Positions 38,380 to 50,376 of a stretch of DNA of 64,000 bases are shown here, in pieces. The stretch covers positions 204,445 to 268,444 of the forward strand of contig JAJQJQ010000090.1 of the NCBI GenBank assembly GCA_028622995.1. The letters are read 5' to 3'. This DNA comes from Panagrolaimus kolymaensis (lineage: Eukaryota > Nematoda > Chromadorea > Rhabditida > Panagrolaimidae). The position numbers and the translations under genes were made by a program. Under the pieces are notes generated by a model. That model was not told the DNA's origin and searched no databases. It worked only from the letters and a program-made list of their open reading frames with translations. Every line of letters starts with the position of its first letter. The first letter of the stretch is position 1.

Positions 38380-39868
38380 TTACCAAAAACGAGCAAAGAT
38401 CCAACCAAAGAGAATCATTCCAAGAAGTTTCATAGCACCATATTTTGTTCCATTTGTTCCATTTGAAGTTGTTGTAACTTTGCTTGATCCAGGAGAGCCT
38501 TTAGATGAACTCATTGCAGCTTCCCAATCACAGTTTGTATCAGTCCATTCAGGAAATTTAGGATAATGATTTTTCTTTTGGACTTTCTAAAATAACAAAA
38601 TAAGTAACAAGGAAAAGAAAGTAATAACAACAAACTTCTTTTTCATAGTGACGTGATGCACAAAAGTCTCCATCATTGCATGTAACATGAATCGTCTTGT
38701 TATCGATTGTACAGTAAGTTTCATTTACTTTGTTGCAACATTAAACGCTATGTTTAGAAGACCACAAATCATCACGACGGATTCCATAAAATGAATGAGC
38801 AAAGCATCAATTCTCCTACAATCATAGCACTCGGTACACATGGAGAAACATCATACTTCATTGCTATTGGAAATGAAGCTCTTAAGGTATGAAATTTCCT
38901 TTATTAGAGCTATTTTAAAATCTTTTTTTAGGTCAACGGAACATTCGCAGATGCTCTCCAATCTTATATGGATGCATTAAGCGTCTTTAACGTTTCTTAT
39001 GATGCCGATGTAAAACCCATGATTTTGTTCCTAGAACTTATGATCGGATTTTGTTCAAAAACAACTCCTGCTCTTCAACTTCTTTATGACTCTCTTAAAC
39101 CATCTGCAGGTATGTGATTCTTTTATTTTTTTTAAAGCTTTACTTATTTCTAGCCATTGGAATGCATTCTCCTTCTGTGCCTCTTTCAGAAGTTCTCTCT
39201 CAATCGCCTTCTGATGCTCTATCTTTTCAAGATCAAACTCATATTCCTTATGGACAAAATCAATCGGCAGAAGCTAATTTTATGGATGGTCATAATTTAA
39301 CAACTCTGTAAAGCTTCGACTGACTTCCGGATTCAAACGGCACTTCTCAATCGACAGCAATATTCGTCACCATCACATCAATTTGTTAAGTTTTATTCTT
39401 TACTTTATTAATATGTTGTTTGTTGTTGAGTTAATAAATTTCTTTGTTAAACTCATACGTTTGAAGAATTATGTACCATGCCCGAATTTGTACCATGCCC
39501 TGGGTCATCAGTGCAAAAAGGTTTACCCCCGTTTATTTGAGGGATTTTCCACAGTTTATTTCAGGGTTTTTTACCCCGTTTAAACCCGGTTTTGGTGAAG
39601 CCACTGGGAGCAAAATTTGTTGATTCAATGCCGGTAAAAATGATCGTTTTACGATCATTTTTTTGTCGGTTTTTTTTCAGTGCATCTAAAATAAAGGATT
39701 TGATTATTATAAAAAATATAATGGAATAAAAAATGTGCTACCTGAAAAATCTTGATTTTTTGATGATTTGCATTCACTTATTTCATCACAATTACGAGCT
39801 TCAAGAAATGGAAGGTGAAAGATGAGAGAAGCAAAGACAGCAACCAAAGAAGCGATGACGAGTTTCAT
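38380..39868 (-). CDS. small cysteine-rich, probably GPI-anchored (Ly6-like) protein, interrupted
   Basis: Exon 1 (39868-39742) starts MKLVIASLVAVFASLIFHLP, a signal peptide, followed by CDEISEC and a GT donor. The last two exons are readable on the same strand: about 38745-38637, encoding CCNKVNETYCTIDNKTIHVT then CNDGDFC, and 38586-38380, ending in a Ser/Thr/Gly-rich stretch and a short hydrophobic tail (LLGMILFGWIFARFW) typical of GPI signals. Upstream of the CC pair the frame meets a stop at once with no clear acceptor, so the 5' part of this exon appears lost. The space between is filled by an oppositely oriented three-exon gene. The Cys spacing suggests a Ly6/uPAR-like fold, but this is inference. 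Either an exon was missed or the gene is broken by insertion. Confidence 0.5.
38791..39311 (+). CDS. nested three-exon gene, 143 aa, possibly transposon-derived
   Basis: Exons 38791-38886, 38932-39109 and 39154-39311 form a clean 432-nt frame from ATG to TAA with tiny introns of 45 and 44 bp. It lies inside the minus-strand Ly6-like gene. The protein has no signal peptide. A segment running from PTIIALG through a strand-like YFIAIGNEAL to ALSVFNVSYDADVKP resembles, by eye only, the P-x-I-x-x-x-G ... tF..A ... VFN(v/i)xY pattern found in uncharacterised transposon-associated animal proteins. The C-terminus is Ser/Gln/Asn-rich. Its position suggests arrival by insertion. Function unknown. Confidence 0.55.
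39312..39741. other. non-coding remainder of the intron of the Ly6-like gene
   Basis: Includes a direct repeat of TGTACCATGCCC at about 39473-39500 and a perfect short hairpin (AAATGATCGTTTTACGATCATTT) near 39636-39660, inside a patch of GTTTA/CCCCG words that differs in composition from its neighbours. This may be a remnant of the DNA that brought in the nested gene. No ends could be fixed. Confidence 0.3.
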
Positions 39869-40435
39869 GATTTTTGACGAACAGCAGCGACCAGCGTCGA
39901 CGACGAAAATTGAAACAACTATGAAGAAAAAATAATACGTTGGTCATGCATTTATGCGAAAATCGAGCATCATTCAAAAATTCTATGCAAATTTCTCTTA
40001 TGATTTTGAAAATTACAAACTTTGCTTGAATTTTTTCTTTCTCCAAAATGTTTTGATAGGCATAAAAAGTTTTTATAAATCATTTCATCGACATCAAAAA
40101 TAGTTTTTTTCTATTTTATTTTTTGAGATTTTAATTCCTGGAAATTGTCCATAAATTTCTTTACAAAAAACTAAAGTATCGAATAAAAGAAGCTCTAAAA
40201 TTTACTTTTTAGTTTTTGTCTTTTTTAAAAATCAATAATATCAAAAATGTTTGAAGTTCCAAAACGTTATGAGCTTCCGTTATATTTTACCTTACATATT
40301 TTTTGTTGTGTTGTTTCTTGAATTCTTTGATAATGGTTTATCAGAAAATTTTATTTTATTTTCTTTATGATCAACAAGTTAATTGACAATTGATTGTTCA
40401 CTTTTTCATTTTTTTAAGAAGCTTGGCTGCTAAAA
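39869..40435. other. intergenic between two divergent genes
   Basis: Shared upstream region of the minus-strand Ly6-like gene and the plus-strand vWA-like gene. It is AT-rich; a TTTTTTAAG acceptor-like sequence lies about 15 bases before the ATG at 40436. No gene seen. Confidence 0.5.
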
Positions 40436-42310
40436 ATGCGTTTTTTGTTATTGATTTTTATTTCCATTTTTTTATTACCAATTATTTCTACAGAAGCAAA
40501 TAACTTAAATAATCTTGAGAATGGCCAAGCTTTTAATGGGCGAGAAAGTGCCTACTTAAATACGTCGTATATTTTTACTGGAGAACAAAGTATTTGTTCA
40601 TGCCGAGAAAATATTGTTGTAAGTTTAAAAATTAGTAAAGAAAGTACCATATTTAAAAAAACTTTTTCAGTACCTCGAATTTTTAAAATACTTCGCTGTT
40701 AATTATGCTCCCGATGATTGTGCAATGTGGAGTTATCGACAATTCGGAGATCAAAACTTTAATAACCCAGACTTACCTGGTAGCAACTATACTAAATCTT
40801 TTGAATTGTTGCGGAAAATTGCTCCATGGATTGAGAGTGATGAAAGTAATAATTGCCAATTTGGTGATAATGTTAGTTATCAAAGGTTAACTTAAAGTCA
40901 TTTATTCTCTGCATTTTAAATTCAAAAATAATTTTTAGTGTTTTATCAAATACTTTGATTCTTTTACGAGATTATGGCTATCCAAATGTTGCCATGTTTA
41001 TTCAAGGTGAAACAGAGTGAGTTCCATCTTCTGAAAAAATATGTTTTAATAATCCCAAATTTTTAGTACTATCGTAGATTTGGAAATTTCATCAACTCTC
41101 GCTCGTCAAATTGCAAATTATAATAAAAGTATTTATATTTGGGATCATAGTCGAAATGGAGATCAAACTGGGCTTTTTTCAATTTTAACTCGAAATCAAC
41201 CAGGTCATATAATTCGTTCGAATGCAAGTTTAATAGATTTAATAAATATTGCTAAACAACAAATGATTCCTGAATTTGCAAGTATTGGTTGTGGAATGCC
41301 AAATGTTTCCATTCCACTTCCATCTGAACCCGTGTTACCCCCTTCACCGGGAAATTGTGCAAGTATAACTCCCATTTATCATTTAACTACTCAACCTTTT
41401 ACTTCTCCAATGCCTCCTACAACAACAACTACCACAAGCACAAGAACAACATCGACTACCACAACAAGGGCATCATCATCAACAATAAGAGTAACAACAA
41501 CACAGCAACCAATTACAACTACTCGTAAGCTCATTTTTTGAAACTATTAGTTCCATGTCTCAGAAAATATGACTAACAAAACACCGTTTTTCAGGGCCAT
41601 CTCCAACTATCACTTACCCTCCCACAAATAAAACTTGTTATGGCATTGCATTTGCTGGAGAAATGACAAAAGCTATAAGTTGCACACAAAAACGAGCATT
41701 TTATGAGTCAGTTTTATTAATAGCAGCTCAATTACCTATCGATGATTTACAATTTGGAATTACTACTTATGGAATAAATATTTATCAACCACTTGGTTTT
41801 CAATCATATCATGATTTTATTGTTACCGTTAATCAACTTATTAGTAAACTATGCGACCCTGATGGATCTGTTCCTTATGCCCAAAAGTAAGTTACTAATC
41901 ATGTAAAGTAATATGCTTGAACACTACAAAATTTTAGGCCACTTGATGCCATCTATTATTCAGTGTTAGACCATCCAACTCAAAAAATTACCGTATTTTT
42001 TATGGGTGAAATGGAGTATATTTTTATTTAGCTTTTAAACATATAAAAAAAATAATAAACATACATATCCTTTTTTAGAAGTATGCAAGATCCAAATGCA
42101 GCTAAAACAGCTTCACAAAAAATTGTTTCAACTGGAACCAATGCGTATGTCCTTGATAATAGTAAGGGAACAATTTCACAAAGTATATGGCTCTACTTGA
42201 CTAATAATCATCAAGAAAGAATTGTAAATGGCACAGGAAAATCGTCAAAAGATATTTTAAATGCTTTTAAAGGAACTTTAATTAATGATGATAATAGTGG
42301 ACATTGTTAA
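40436..42310 (+). CDS. secreted von Willebrand A-like two-module protein, 511 aa, right copy
   Basis: Seven exons with the same layout as the left copy: 40436-40618, 40671-40885, 40939-41016, 41067-41524, 41595-41886, 41938-42015, 42079-42310; 1536 nt in frame to TAA. Signal peptide MRFLLLIFISIFLLPIISTE. The His-rich linker of the left copy is absent and replaced by a short Asn-rich one. Exons 1-3 and the first part of exon 4 differ clearly from the left copy (for example APDDCAMWSYRQFG against APGDCGVWSFRQFG). From WDHSRNGDQTGLF onward the two proteins are almost identical, with only a few changes (CTQKRA/CTKKRA, CDPDGS/CDPGGS, LDAI/LNAI, LINDDN/LIKDIN). Likely extracellular; function unknown. 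Confidence 0.8.
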
Positions 42311-43347
42311 AAATTTTAATTATTGCTTCTTGATTGTTATTTCCAAGCTTCTATAGAATTTGTAAAATTACGAATAAAAAGTTATAAAAAAGTATGATGA
42401 AAAGATGCCTAAAATTTGGTATAAAAAATTACGATCAAATCAGTGGCAAATGGTCCGCAAAAATAAAACTAAAAAACAACACTTTTTCATTCATTCACTT
42501 TTTTATTCTTCTCCAATTTCTTCCCCGAGCATCATGTGAAAAAAAGAAAATTTGCATACTTGAAGCTTTCCTTCAACTTCAAAATGTCAAAGTTTTTCAT
42601 TATTGACAGTTTCAAGTGATTGAATGTGATTGATTGAAAACATGACTCATCTGTATCCATCTGACCGTGAAAAAGCCAAACAACAATCTGGTGCAGCTAA
42701 GAAAACTTCATCATTTTTTAGATTTCTCTCAAAGAAAACTTCAAATCACAATGTTCTTAAAACTGCTCGAGCTTCTGAATCAAACAAAACAACTACAATT
42801 CCAAATAATGCTGCTGTTGCTGGTGCTGCCAATAAGAAGACGACAACGACGAATCCAATTGATCCAAAGAAACAACAACAACCAACTACTGATGTCAAAA
42901 ATGCTGTTGCTGGTTTAGAAGTCAAAAAAGTTGCAAGTCAAACTAAACTCAACACCACCAACAACAAAGAAAAAGTTATTAATGGTCCAAATCAACAACA
43001 ATAACTAATGGTTGCTAAAGTCCAACATTTGAAAGTTTCAACTCCAACTCGTCCTCCTCCTGCTTCTGCCGGTATTCATCATCATCTTTCTGTTGTCGAC
43101 TATCAAAATGGTGGTGTTCCTACTGCTGTTGATACTATTCCTGGTGTTCATTCATCTCGATCTGATGATACTGGTACTGATCCAATTGAAACTATTACAA
43201 ATTCATTCCAACATGTGTTATATAAAGATGATATGGAACGATGGACACATTTTTGGAATGTTATTGAAGAAGCAACTCATGTTAAACGTGAAATTGTAAG
43301 TTTATTTTATTGTTTTTATGGACTTTTTTCTTTATCAGAAAATGGAT

Positions 43348-43505
43348 CATGGTAGGTAAATGCGACCGAAAGTAAAATACGGCCGAGAGAAAAACGGCCG
43401 AAGGTAAAATACGGCCGAGAGAAATACGGCCATGTATAAAACGGCCACTGAGAAAATGCGACCAAGGATAAAATGCGGCCGACGAGAAAATCCGGCCGAA
43501 GATAA
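43348..43505 (+). repeat. left terminal inverted repeat of the MULE
   Basis: Reads as tandem variants of a 13-17-bp unit such as ACGGCCGAGAGAAAA and ACGGCCGAAGGTAAAAT, about ten copies with substitutions (GCGACC, GCGGCC, CCGGCC). The last part (CGACGAGAAAATCCGGCC) is matched in inverted form at 52316-52340. Confidence 0.85.
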
Positions 43506-44981
43506 TAAGGTCATTGATTTTTTATTAAAAAAAACTCTGATTTATTAAAAACGCATTTTTTGAGAATAATTTGCGAAGTTTAACAGACTTTATTTATTTT
43601 TTACTTTATTTTAAAATCTTTTTTTCAATTTTCTTTTCTTTTTTTGCGACGACAATAACTTTGATGTGATCCATGGCTTATTTAACTAATTGTATGATAA
43701 TAAATAGAGAGTTCAAGTTTCTTAATTTTCATAAATTGTTAAAGTACGAAACTTTAACATAAGGCTTATCATTAGTTTGTCGCCTTCAATGTAGCTCTTA
43801 ATTTCCTTGTCGGACTAATAGCAGAATAAATTTTCATTTCTTTCTTCAAGGCTTGAATTTTTTTCAGTATCGAATAAATAGGATTCCAAATTAGGCAAAT
43901 TATCGAATCCATAAATTAATTTTGCATGCCCCAATTCCATTTTCATTTCTGTTTTCAAGGCTTGAAGTTTTCGATAAAAGAAATTCACAATTGTTTTCAA
44001 CCTTGGTTATTATTGGATTCACCATATTTACAAAAAATGAAAAAAATAAAAAAGTAACTATTAAATATTCAAAAAAATGTATCAATCAATATTATTTATT
44101 CTCAAGCGCGCAAATACACTTTGCTTTGGAAATTTTTTTCATTGAATGTAAAAAAAACTGGCGCTTTTTAATTCGGCGATGTTTTAGAGAAAAAGTCTTT
44201 GCAAAAATAGTTTGTTGTATTACTCGTCGGAATTCTTTCTGAATGGATTGTAAAAAATACAAAAAACATGAAAATTTCTTTTAAAAAATTGTTTTTTTTA
44301 TTTTACCCTAAAATAATTAATTTAGTTTTACCCAAAATATACGATTTTTGAAAGTTTTTTCGATGAATTGAAAATGCAGATTAATTCCCTGCTTCCTTGG
44401 AATTATCAATAAAACTTATTGGTATTCCACAGCCTAAAAATGGCAGAGTAGAAATGGGCGCAAAAAGTTACGATCGAGCCGTTTGTTTTATATTTTTTTT
44501 AAATTTTAATTGTCTTTTACGAAAACATAGATAATTATCAAACTTCGAAAAGTTTTGAATCAATTTTTTAAACCCATACCTGGTTTTTAAACTAGACTTT
44601 AAATATAAAAAATCTATAATAAAATTCGAAAACTGCACATGCGTTCGATGATTTGTATTCCTTCCGTTTTTGATTGGTTTTTAAAGCGCTGTTATTCTTT
44701 AATTCATTTTTTGTTTTTTATTGTGGATAACAAAGTGAATAAAAGTTTTAGCTGATTCAAATTTTTGTTTTTGTTGTTAACCGAATATAATAAATGGAAA
44801 AATATGTTTATTAATCTTTACCCAAAAATTATTACCAATAAACAAAATGTAACATGACTAAATGTAAAACAATAAATTTTTTAAGTTTAATTAAATGTTA
44901 AATTTGAGAAACAGTAATACATTTTTATTAAAATAAGTTGGAAGATGGTGGTGGTATAGCTCCGACATATCCCATTAATGT

Positions 44982-47900
44982 TTACATGTCAATGTCATCG
45001 ACATCGCGACGTGAACGGTATGGATGATTTCGATTTCTAAAACTTTTAAAATATTAAATTTGGTACACTTTTGAAACATATTTCTTACGTTTCACGGGTT
45101 CTTGAAGCATTATTACGAGCAGTTAAAGCGTTACGATTGCCAGGTCTAAAGATTTGGCTTTCTTTAGAAAAAGAAAAAAATTGTTTTTAACAAACCTTGT
45201 GGTGGATTCTGAACTTAACGAATTACTCCGTCGACGACCAATATGACCAGATGAAGCAATAGGTTGTGATAAAGTTGATACCGGTCGATTTGTTTGGGAA
45301 TGAGAAACTGAAGAATTTTGTCCAGCTGATTGAAACAATGGGCGAAGTTGTGGTCGATTTGTTTGACCTAAAGTATTTTCATTAATTTGAGCAAGATGAC
45401 GCAATTGAGGAGGATATTGAGGCCGACGATGTGCGGAAGTCATAGGTTGTGAAACTGGAGCGCCATGTTGAATACGACCAGAATAAAGAGTGGGATGATT
45501 GCCTATTGTGAAGGGGAAAGGTGTTGATGCCCGATTTGAATTAAAAGGTTGGCTTTGATGACGTGGTTGAGGAATGATTCGTTCATTTTGAAGGGTTGTT
45601 TGACTTTGAAATGTTTGTCCGGAATTAAATTGTGATCGAGGATATTGTGGTTGAAATTGGGTGGAAGAAACTTCTTCAAGATTAGGATATAATCGTGGTT
45701 GATATTGCGTTGAAGAAAGACCTTCAAGATTAGGATATAATGGGCTGTTTGTTATAGCTGGAATAGGAGAAGGTTGAAGATATGGTCGACCAACATTTTG
45801 TAATGGTGCTTGAGTTTGAGTTCTTTGTCCAGGATTTAATTGTTGACGAGTATTAGGATGTTGTTGAAACGATGCTGGTGTTGGTCTAAGGTTTATTGGA
45901 ATTTCAGTCGGAATTTCATGACGTTGGTTTTCATTAACATTTGATTGACGATCTAAATCTACTAAATTATGTTGACCAAAGGTATTGTTATCCATATCAT
46001 TATGAGCATTAGAAAAATTGGGTGGAATCGAATCACTATTAGCATAATGAATTTGATTGTCGGGATTTATAGCAACGCGATTCAAATTAAGTTGTTCCTC
46101 ATCAAAATCAAAATGGTTGGCATTTTCATAACCACGATCTTCTCTTTCATTCATTCCACCATCATTCCAATCGCCTTCATTTCCACCATCATTCCAATCG
46201 CCTCCATTTTGGAATTCTTGATGATCTTTAAGAAAGTAAAAATTAGTTCGAATTGTTTTATTTTTTTATTTTTTTATTCCCTACCTAAAAATGGTATTTG
46301 AAGAAGTTCCATATTTTCAGCAGCAATAGTTTGTTCATCATAATTCGGTGTGGATAGCCTTTGAACATATCTTGAGAAAACGAGTAATTCATCAAAACTT
46401 GGTAAATAACCATTTGCAAGTGCTTCTGCCAACTTTTGTTTAGCAATCATAAGTCTGGTTTCACTTCGACGGTATGCTGGACGGCGAAGTTCCAAAACTA
46501 CACCTTCTTGGCTTTGATAATAGTTAAAGATTGAATCCGTGAGAAGTCGTCGCAGTTCAATATATACTTTTGACATTGGAGTGTTCACGTTACTAAAGCA
46601 ATTAATTTTTTATTTTTAAGCTTTGGGAATTTTTTAGTTTAAAAAAAATTACCCTTGGAAAACACTATTAAGTTTTGAATGATGGCTTTCGGCTGGATTC
46701 GTGGTTCTAGGACTATTATCCAAATCAAGATTAACCATATTGATTTTTGGTAACCAAAATTGGCGTAAATAGTTTACAAAATCAATAAAGTATCCTTGCA
46801 AATGTTCTGGAATTGGAGGAAGATTCTGAAGGAGAGTCATTTGTTCCCAAAGTTGTCGATGTAAATTTAAAGGCAAATGAGCTCCACCTAAAGCATATTG
46901 GTTAATTCTTTTAACAAGTCCTTTGTAAACACACCAACAAAAGCATTTTTAAATTTGATAAAAATAGGATTATCTGATAAGGCAGTAGCTCCATGGGCAC
47001 CATTCACTCGGTTATAATCATGAATATTCTGAAATCGTTTTAAAAATTAAAATATTTTAATTAGATGTTAATTCAATTAAAGTATAATAAACTAACTTTA
47101 TTAAAGTGAAAGAAACAACTTTTGATTAAACATTCGGGGAAAATTCGTTCCAACGAATTAATAGCAGCCATTTCGTGATCAATATGAAAAACTTTATTAT
47201 AACCAATCGATCCAAATTCAGCTTCAACATTTTGTCTGATAACACTAAATAATCTGTTGTAGGTTTCGCTGAGCTTGTTTGGAAGTAAGGCATATCCTTA
47301 AAAATTTTGGTTCGTTTTTTGGCTTAAAATTATTTTAAAATTACCTATGACGAAGCATGAAGTATAATCGGGAAGTTGGCAAAAAACGGCGTGAATCGTA
47401 TAGATTTGCAAAAAACCTGCTGGACTATACTGAAATGTACCATCCACGACGATGTGGATGGCATTAAAAAATGCTCTCATAAGGTGATAATCCATCATGA
47501 CAATATAAGGTAGACCAGTTTCATTCATATCCCGAACCAAATGATTTATTATTCCATCATCCCGTGGTACACAAGAAAGCTGAAAATATTTTTATTGTAT
47601 AGTTTTATAATTTAGCTTTGCTTTTGGTAACTTTAAAAGCCATTTAAAAAGGTTAATAAATTTAAAATTAACTCATAAAATTTAAATTTTATATTTTTGA
47701 AAATACCTTAAGATTTTCAGGAATAAAAAAATTTGTAATGTCTTGAGCAACAGATTTTGACTTATGGTAGTTGAGATCACGTCGTCGACTAGCTTTTGAA
47801 GGTAAATGTTGAGCCATGGAGATTGCTCGATCAGGGAATCGTTCTGCAATTTTATTTGTTATATTTGTCATGGCAGTAACAATTGGAATTGGATTGGTTC

Positions 47901-48423
47901 GCATATTTTGATTTTCTTCACTAAAAGTTTAAAATTATTTTTTATTAATTTTATTTTATTTTTATTACCGAAGAAGCATTCTTGTATCTGCCTTATCTTT
48001 ATTCATTCTGTAGCCTTGACAAATATGAGCAAGAGAATCTGGATCACTTTGAAAATTTAAGCCAACTACCTTAATTCCCATAACTTTTCCACTTCCTTCT
48101 TGTTCTTGAGCTTTGCGACAGTGGGAGCAGTAATATGTATCATCTTGCGTCGATGAATTATGTCTTTTAAAATTAAAAATAAATACAACGCCAGGGTGCA
48201 TTCGAGAGGTATAGCTCAAAGCATTTTTTCCATGGGTCGTCGTGGTTTTTATTCCGGGGAAAACTTCCTAAAAACATTCATTATTTTAAATGAAATAAAC
48301 TTATTTTTTTACTGTGCTTCTTTTGGATCGTCGGTTTGCATCTTCATCTTCTTCATCCGGCTCAAAATCATCATCATCATCATAATCCGTGGCCGATGGA
48401 TTTGTGTTTAAAGGCATGTTCAT
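44982..48423 (-). CDS. MULE-family transposase with zinc-binding N-terminus and Q/P/N-rich tail
   Basis: Exons as read: 48423-48313, 48267-47969, 47920-47707, 47579-47345, 47296-47097, 47028-46935, 46887-46653, 46592-46285, about 46228-45197, about 45147-45091 and about 45037-44982. Domain order: acidic start; a Cys/His cluster (YYCSHCRK ... HICQGY) of FLYWCH/WRKY-like type; a conserved pre-catalytic region; the MULE catalytic core. The DDE residues are visible in VVDGTFQYSP (Asp), HIDHEMAAINS (Asp) and RTTNPAESHHSKLN (Glu). The last 380 residues are rich in Gln, Pro, Asn and Ser, with repeated LYPNLE and QFQPQYP words. One 47-bp intron (46888-46934) is needed to keep frame between exons 6 and 7; if it is not real there is a frameshift there. 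Otherwise the gene looks intact and could be active. It would cut and rejoin the terminal repeats of the element. Confidence 0.8.
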
Positions 48424-48585
48424 TTCTATCTAAAATTTCATAATATAGGTCAAAAATTTTTGGTTCTGTTTTATTAAATTTAATAAAAAAAGAACAAATT
48501 AATTTTTTATACTCCCAAAAGGTTCTTTTCACTCCTATATTTGATAAGCTTATGTTTGGCTTTGAAAGAAAAAAATTTAAATTAT

Positions 48586-50376
48586 TTAAAGTTTAAAGCA
48601 ACAAAAAAAACTAACGTCGTCATTATTTGCTTGCTGGGTTTTCTTGAATAATTTTGAAAAACGATGAAGATTTCGAAAAACAAAAAACAAAAATTTTTTC
48701 AATCTGGGCAAAACAAGGAGTGTTCGAGCAACGATTTGAATTTGAGGTGGCAATAATGGTAAAATTAAGTTGACCATACTGATGAAGCTTGTAAAATAAA
48801 TGCTCAATTGTGAAAGAGATGATAAATTCATATTTGAAAAATCAAATAATGAGTTGCTTAAAACATTATTTGAAATTTCTTTCCCAATGGAAATATCCTT
48901 TTGATCTTTGCTTTTGCCAGTCAAAATATGTTGAAGTTTGTTAACTGACATGGATGTTTCCTTCATTTCTGTAACATAGCTCACCGAAAACAAGTTGTAA
49001 GTGCCAGGAAAGTCCATATGATGAACTCTGAAATCATCATCTTCAAGATCATGAATATTAGTAAATTCTGTTTGAATTTCCGGCGGTAATGGAGAAATCG
49101 TTTTTAGTCCTGTAACTTGATCATAAATGGTTAAATTATATCGATCAGAAATATAAATTTTTGCATGAGTTGTACATGGAACAATTTCAGCATCAAGTTC
49201 TAAAACCATGGTTTCTGGATTTATATACGCTTCTTCATTTTCATGCATATGACGAATCACCACAGGAAGCTTAGACCAACATTGATCTTTTGGAGCAAAT
49301 TCAACATCCAAAACAAAGCATTTTGTGGTTTCCATTATTTTATCGGTGACCATTCTTGCTGTAACTGCCGAATCATTGAGCAAAAATCTTGCTAATTTAT
49401 GGGGATTAGAACTCGATTGCGCCATAATAAGACGTAATAATGATGTTGAGGTTATGCAATAGTGATGTGATAAAGTTTGAAATGAATTTCTAAGCATTGA
49501 ATTGACTTTAGAAAATAAACCTTGGAGTAGCGCAGCAACTTCATCAGAGGTAACCAAATGTGGAGGTGTTAATCTTTTTGATCTTTGTAAAGGAAAAATG
49601 AGCTCTTTTTTTAAAACAGCATAATTTTGTTGTGAAATAATTAGTTCTTTATCACATTGAGCATGAATATGATTACCAGAAAAATTAAAAGTAAGCGCAA
49701 ATGTTCCATCACTTGATAAAAACATTTTGCCATCAAAATGGCCTTTTAGTGTTGTCAAGTAATGAAAATCGCAGGCGGCTTCATTTGTAACATTCCAAAT
49801 AACAACCCCGTTATTAGCTGGACATGATTGTGATGAGTATGTGCAGTTTTGAGATAATGGCGCATTTGAAGTAACAGTATTATTTTCACGAATTATGGTT
49901 GTATTGGTTATGATACAATTTCTAACACTTGACTTTAAATTATATCTCCAATATGCAAACGCGCTATATTCAGGCCATTCCAATGTGTTTTCTGTTACCC
50001 ACATTTCTTGATTGAACACAAATGGAGATTGAACAACGCTAGAATAACCAGTTTGAACCATATGTTCGCAATCACTTGAGTTAATGAAAAGTGGGATTGG
50101 TGGAGAGAAAACTGGGTTGCCATATCCATTCCAAGCTCCTGTTTTTTCTGCATCCACTTGATAGCATTGGCAAAAATAGCTCGATGTTTTAGGCTTAAAC
50201 AAAGCACGACCAAAAATATCTAATTGAAGTTCGATAGGGACAATATCTTCATTTTTATTGATTTGAGGACATTTGAATTCAGAAGGCAATGTCCATAAAG
50301 ATTTCTGAGAGTTGGGTGGACAAAACAAAGCTTTTTCACAATTTACATTAAATATGAGTAAAAACAACAAGATGCA
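48586..50376 (-). CDS. envelope-like type I membrane glycoprotein, about 594 aa, inside the MULE
   Basis: One long exon begins after a TTTTAG acceptor at about 50377 and is open to TAA at 48586. The start codon must lie in an upstream exon that I could not identify. Features: a hydrophobic leader ending in FNVNC; an ectodomain with about 18 cysteines, many of them in the first 300 residues (FCQCYQ, NCTYSSQSC, ACDF), and eight or nine N-glycosylation sequons (NSS, NTT, NCT, NVT, NFS, NDS, NLT, NLS); a basic QRSKR stretch near residue 266, a possible furin-type site; a long hydrophobic C-terminal segment around residue 535; and a short basic tail. This order is that of viral and retroelement envelope or fusion glycoproteins. 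I cannot assign a fusogen class by eye; that it is a fusogen is inference. It may splice further at GAC|GTTAGT near the end. Confidence 0.6.
   Translation of the reverse strand, partial: CILLFLLIFNVNCEKALFCPPNSQKSLWTLPSEFKCPQINKNEDIVPIELQLDIFGRALFKPKTSSYFCQCYQVDAEKTGAWNGYGNPVFSPPIPLFINSSDCEHMVQTGYSSVVQSPFVFNQEMWVTENTLEWPEYSAFAYWRYNLKSSVRNCIITNTTIIRENNTVTSNAPLSQNCTYSSQSCPANNGVVIWNVTNEAACDFHYLTTLKGHFDGKMFLSSDGTFALTFNFSGNHIHAQCDKELIISQQNYAVLKKELIFPLQRSKRLTPPHLVTSDEVAALLQGLFSKVNSMLRNSFQTLSHHYCITSTSLLRLIMAQSSSNPHKLARFLLNDSAVTARMVTDKIMETTKCFVLDVEFAPKDQCWSKLPVVIRHMHENEEAYINPETMVLELDAEIVPCTTHAKIYISDRYNLTIYDQVTGLKTISPLPPEIQTEFTNIHDLEDDDFRVHHMDFPGTYNLFSVSYVTEMKETSMSVNKLQHILTGKSKDQKDISIGKEISNNVLSNSLFDFSNMNLSSLSQLSIYFTSFISMVNLILPLLPPQIQIVARTLLVLPRLKKFLFFVFRNLHRFSKLFKKTQQANNDDVSFFCCFKL

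Noticed and set aside
39500..39690. Small transposon flanked by repeated CAGTGCA
   Set aside because: No matching inverted ends could be found next to the short direct repeat, so chance is likely.
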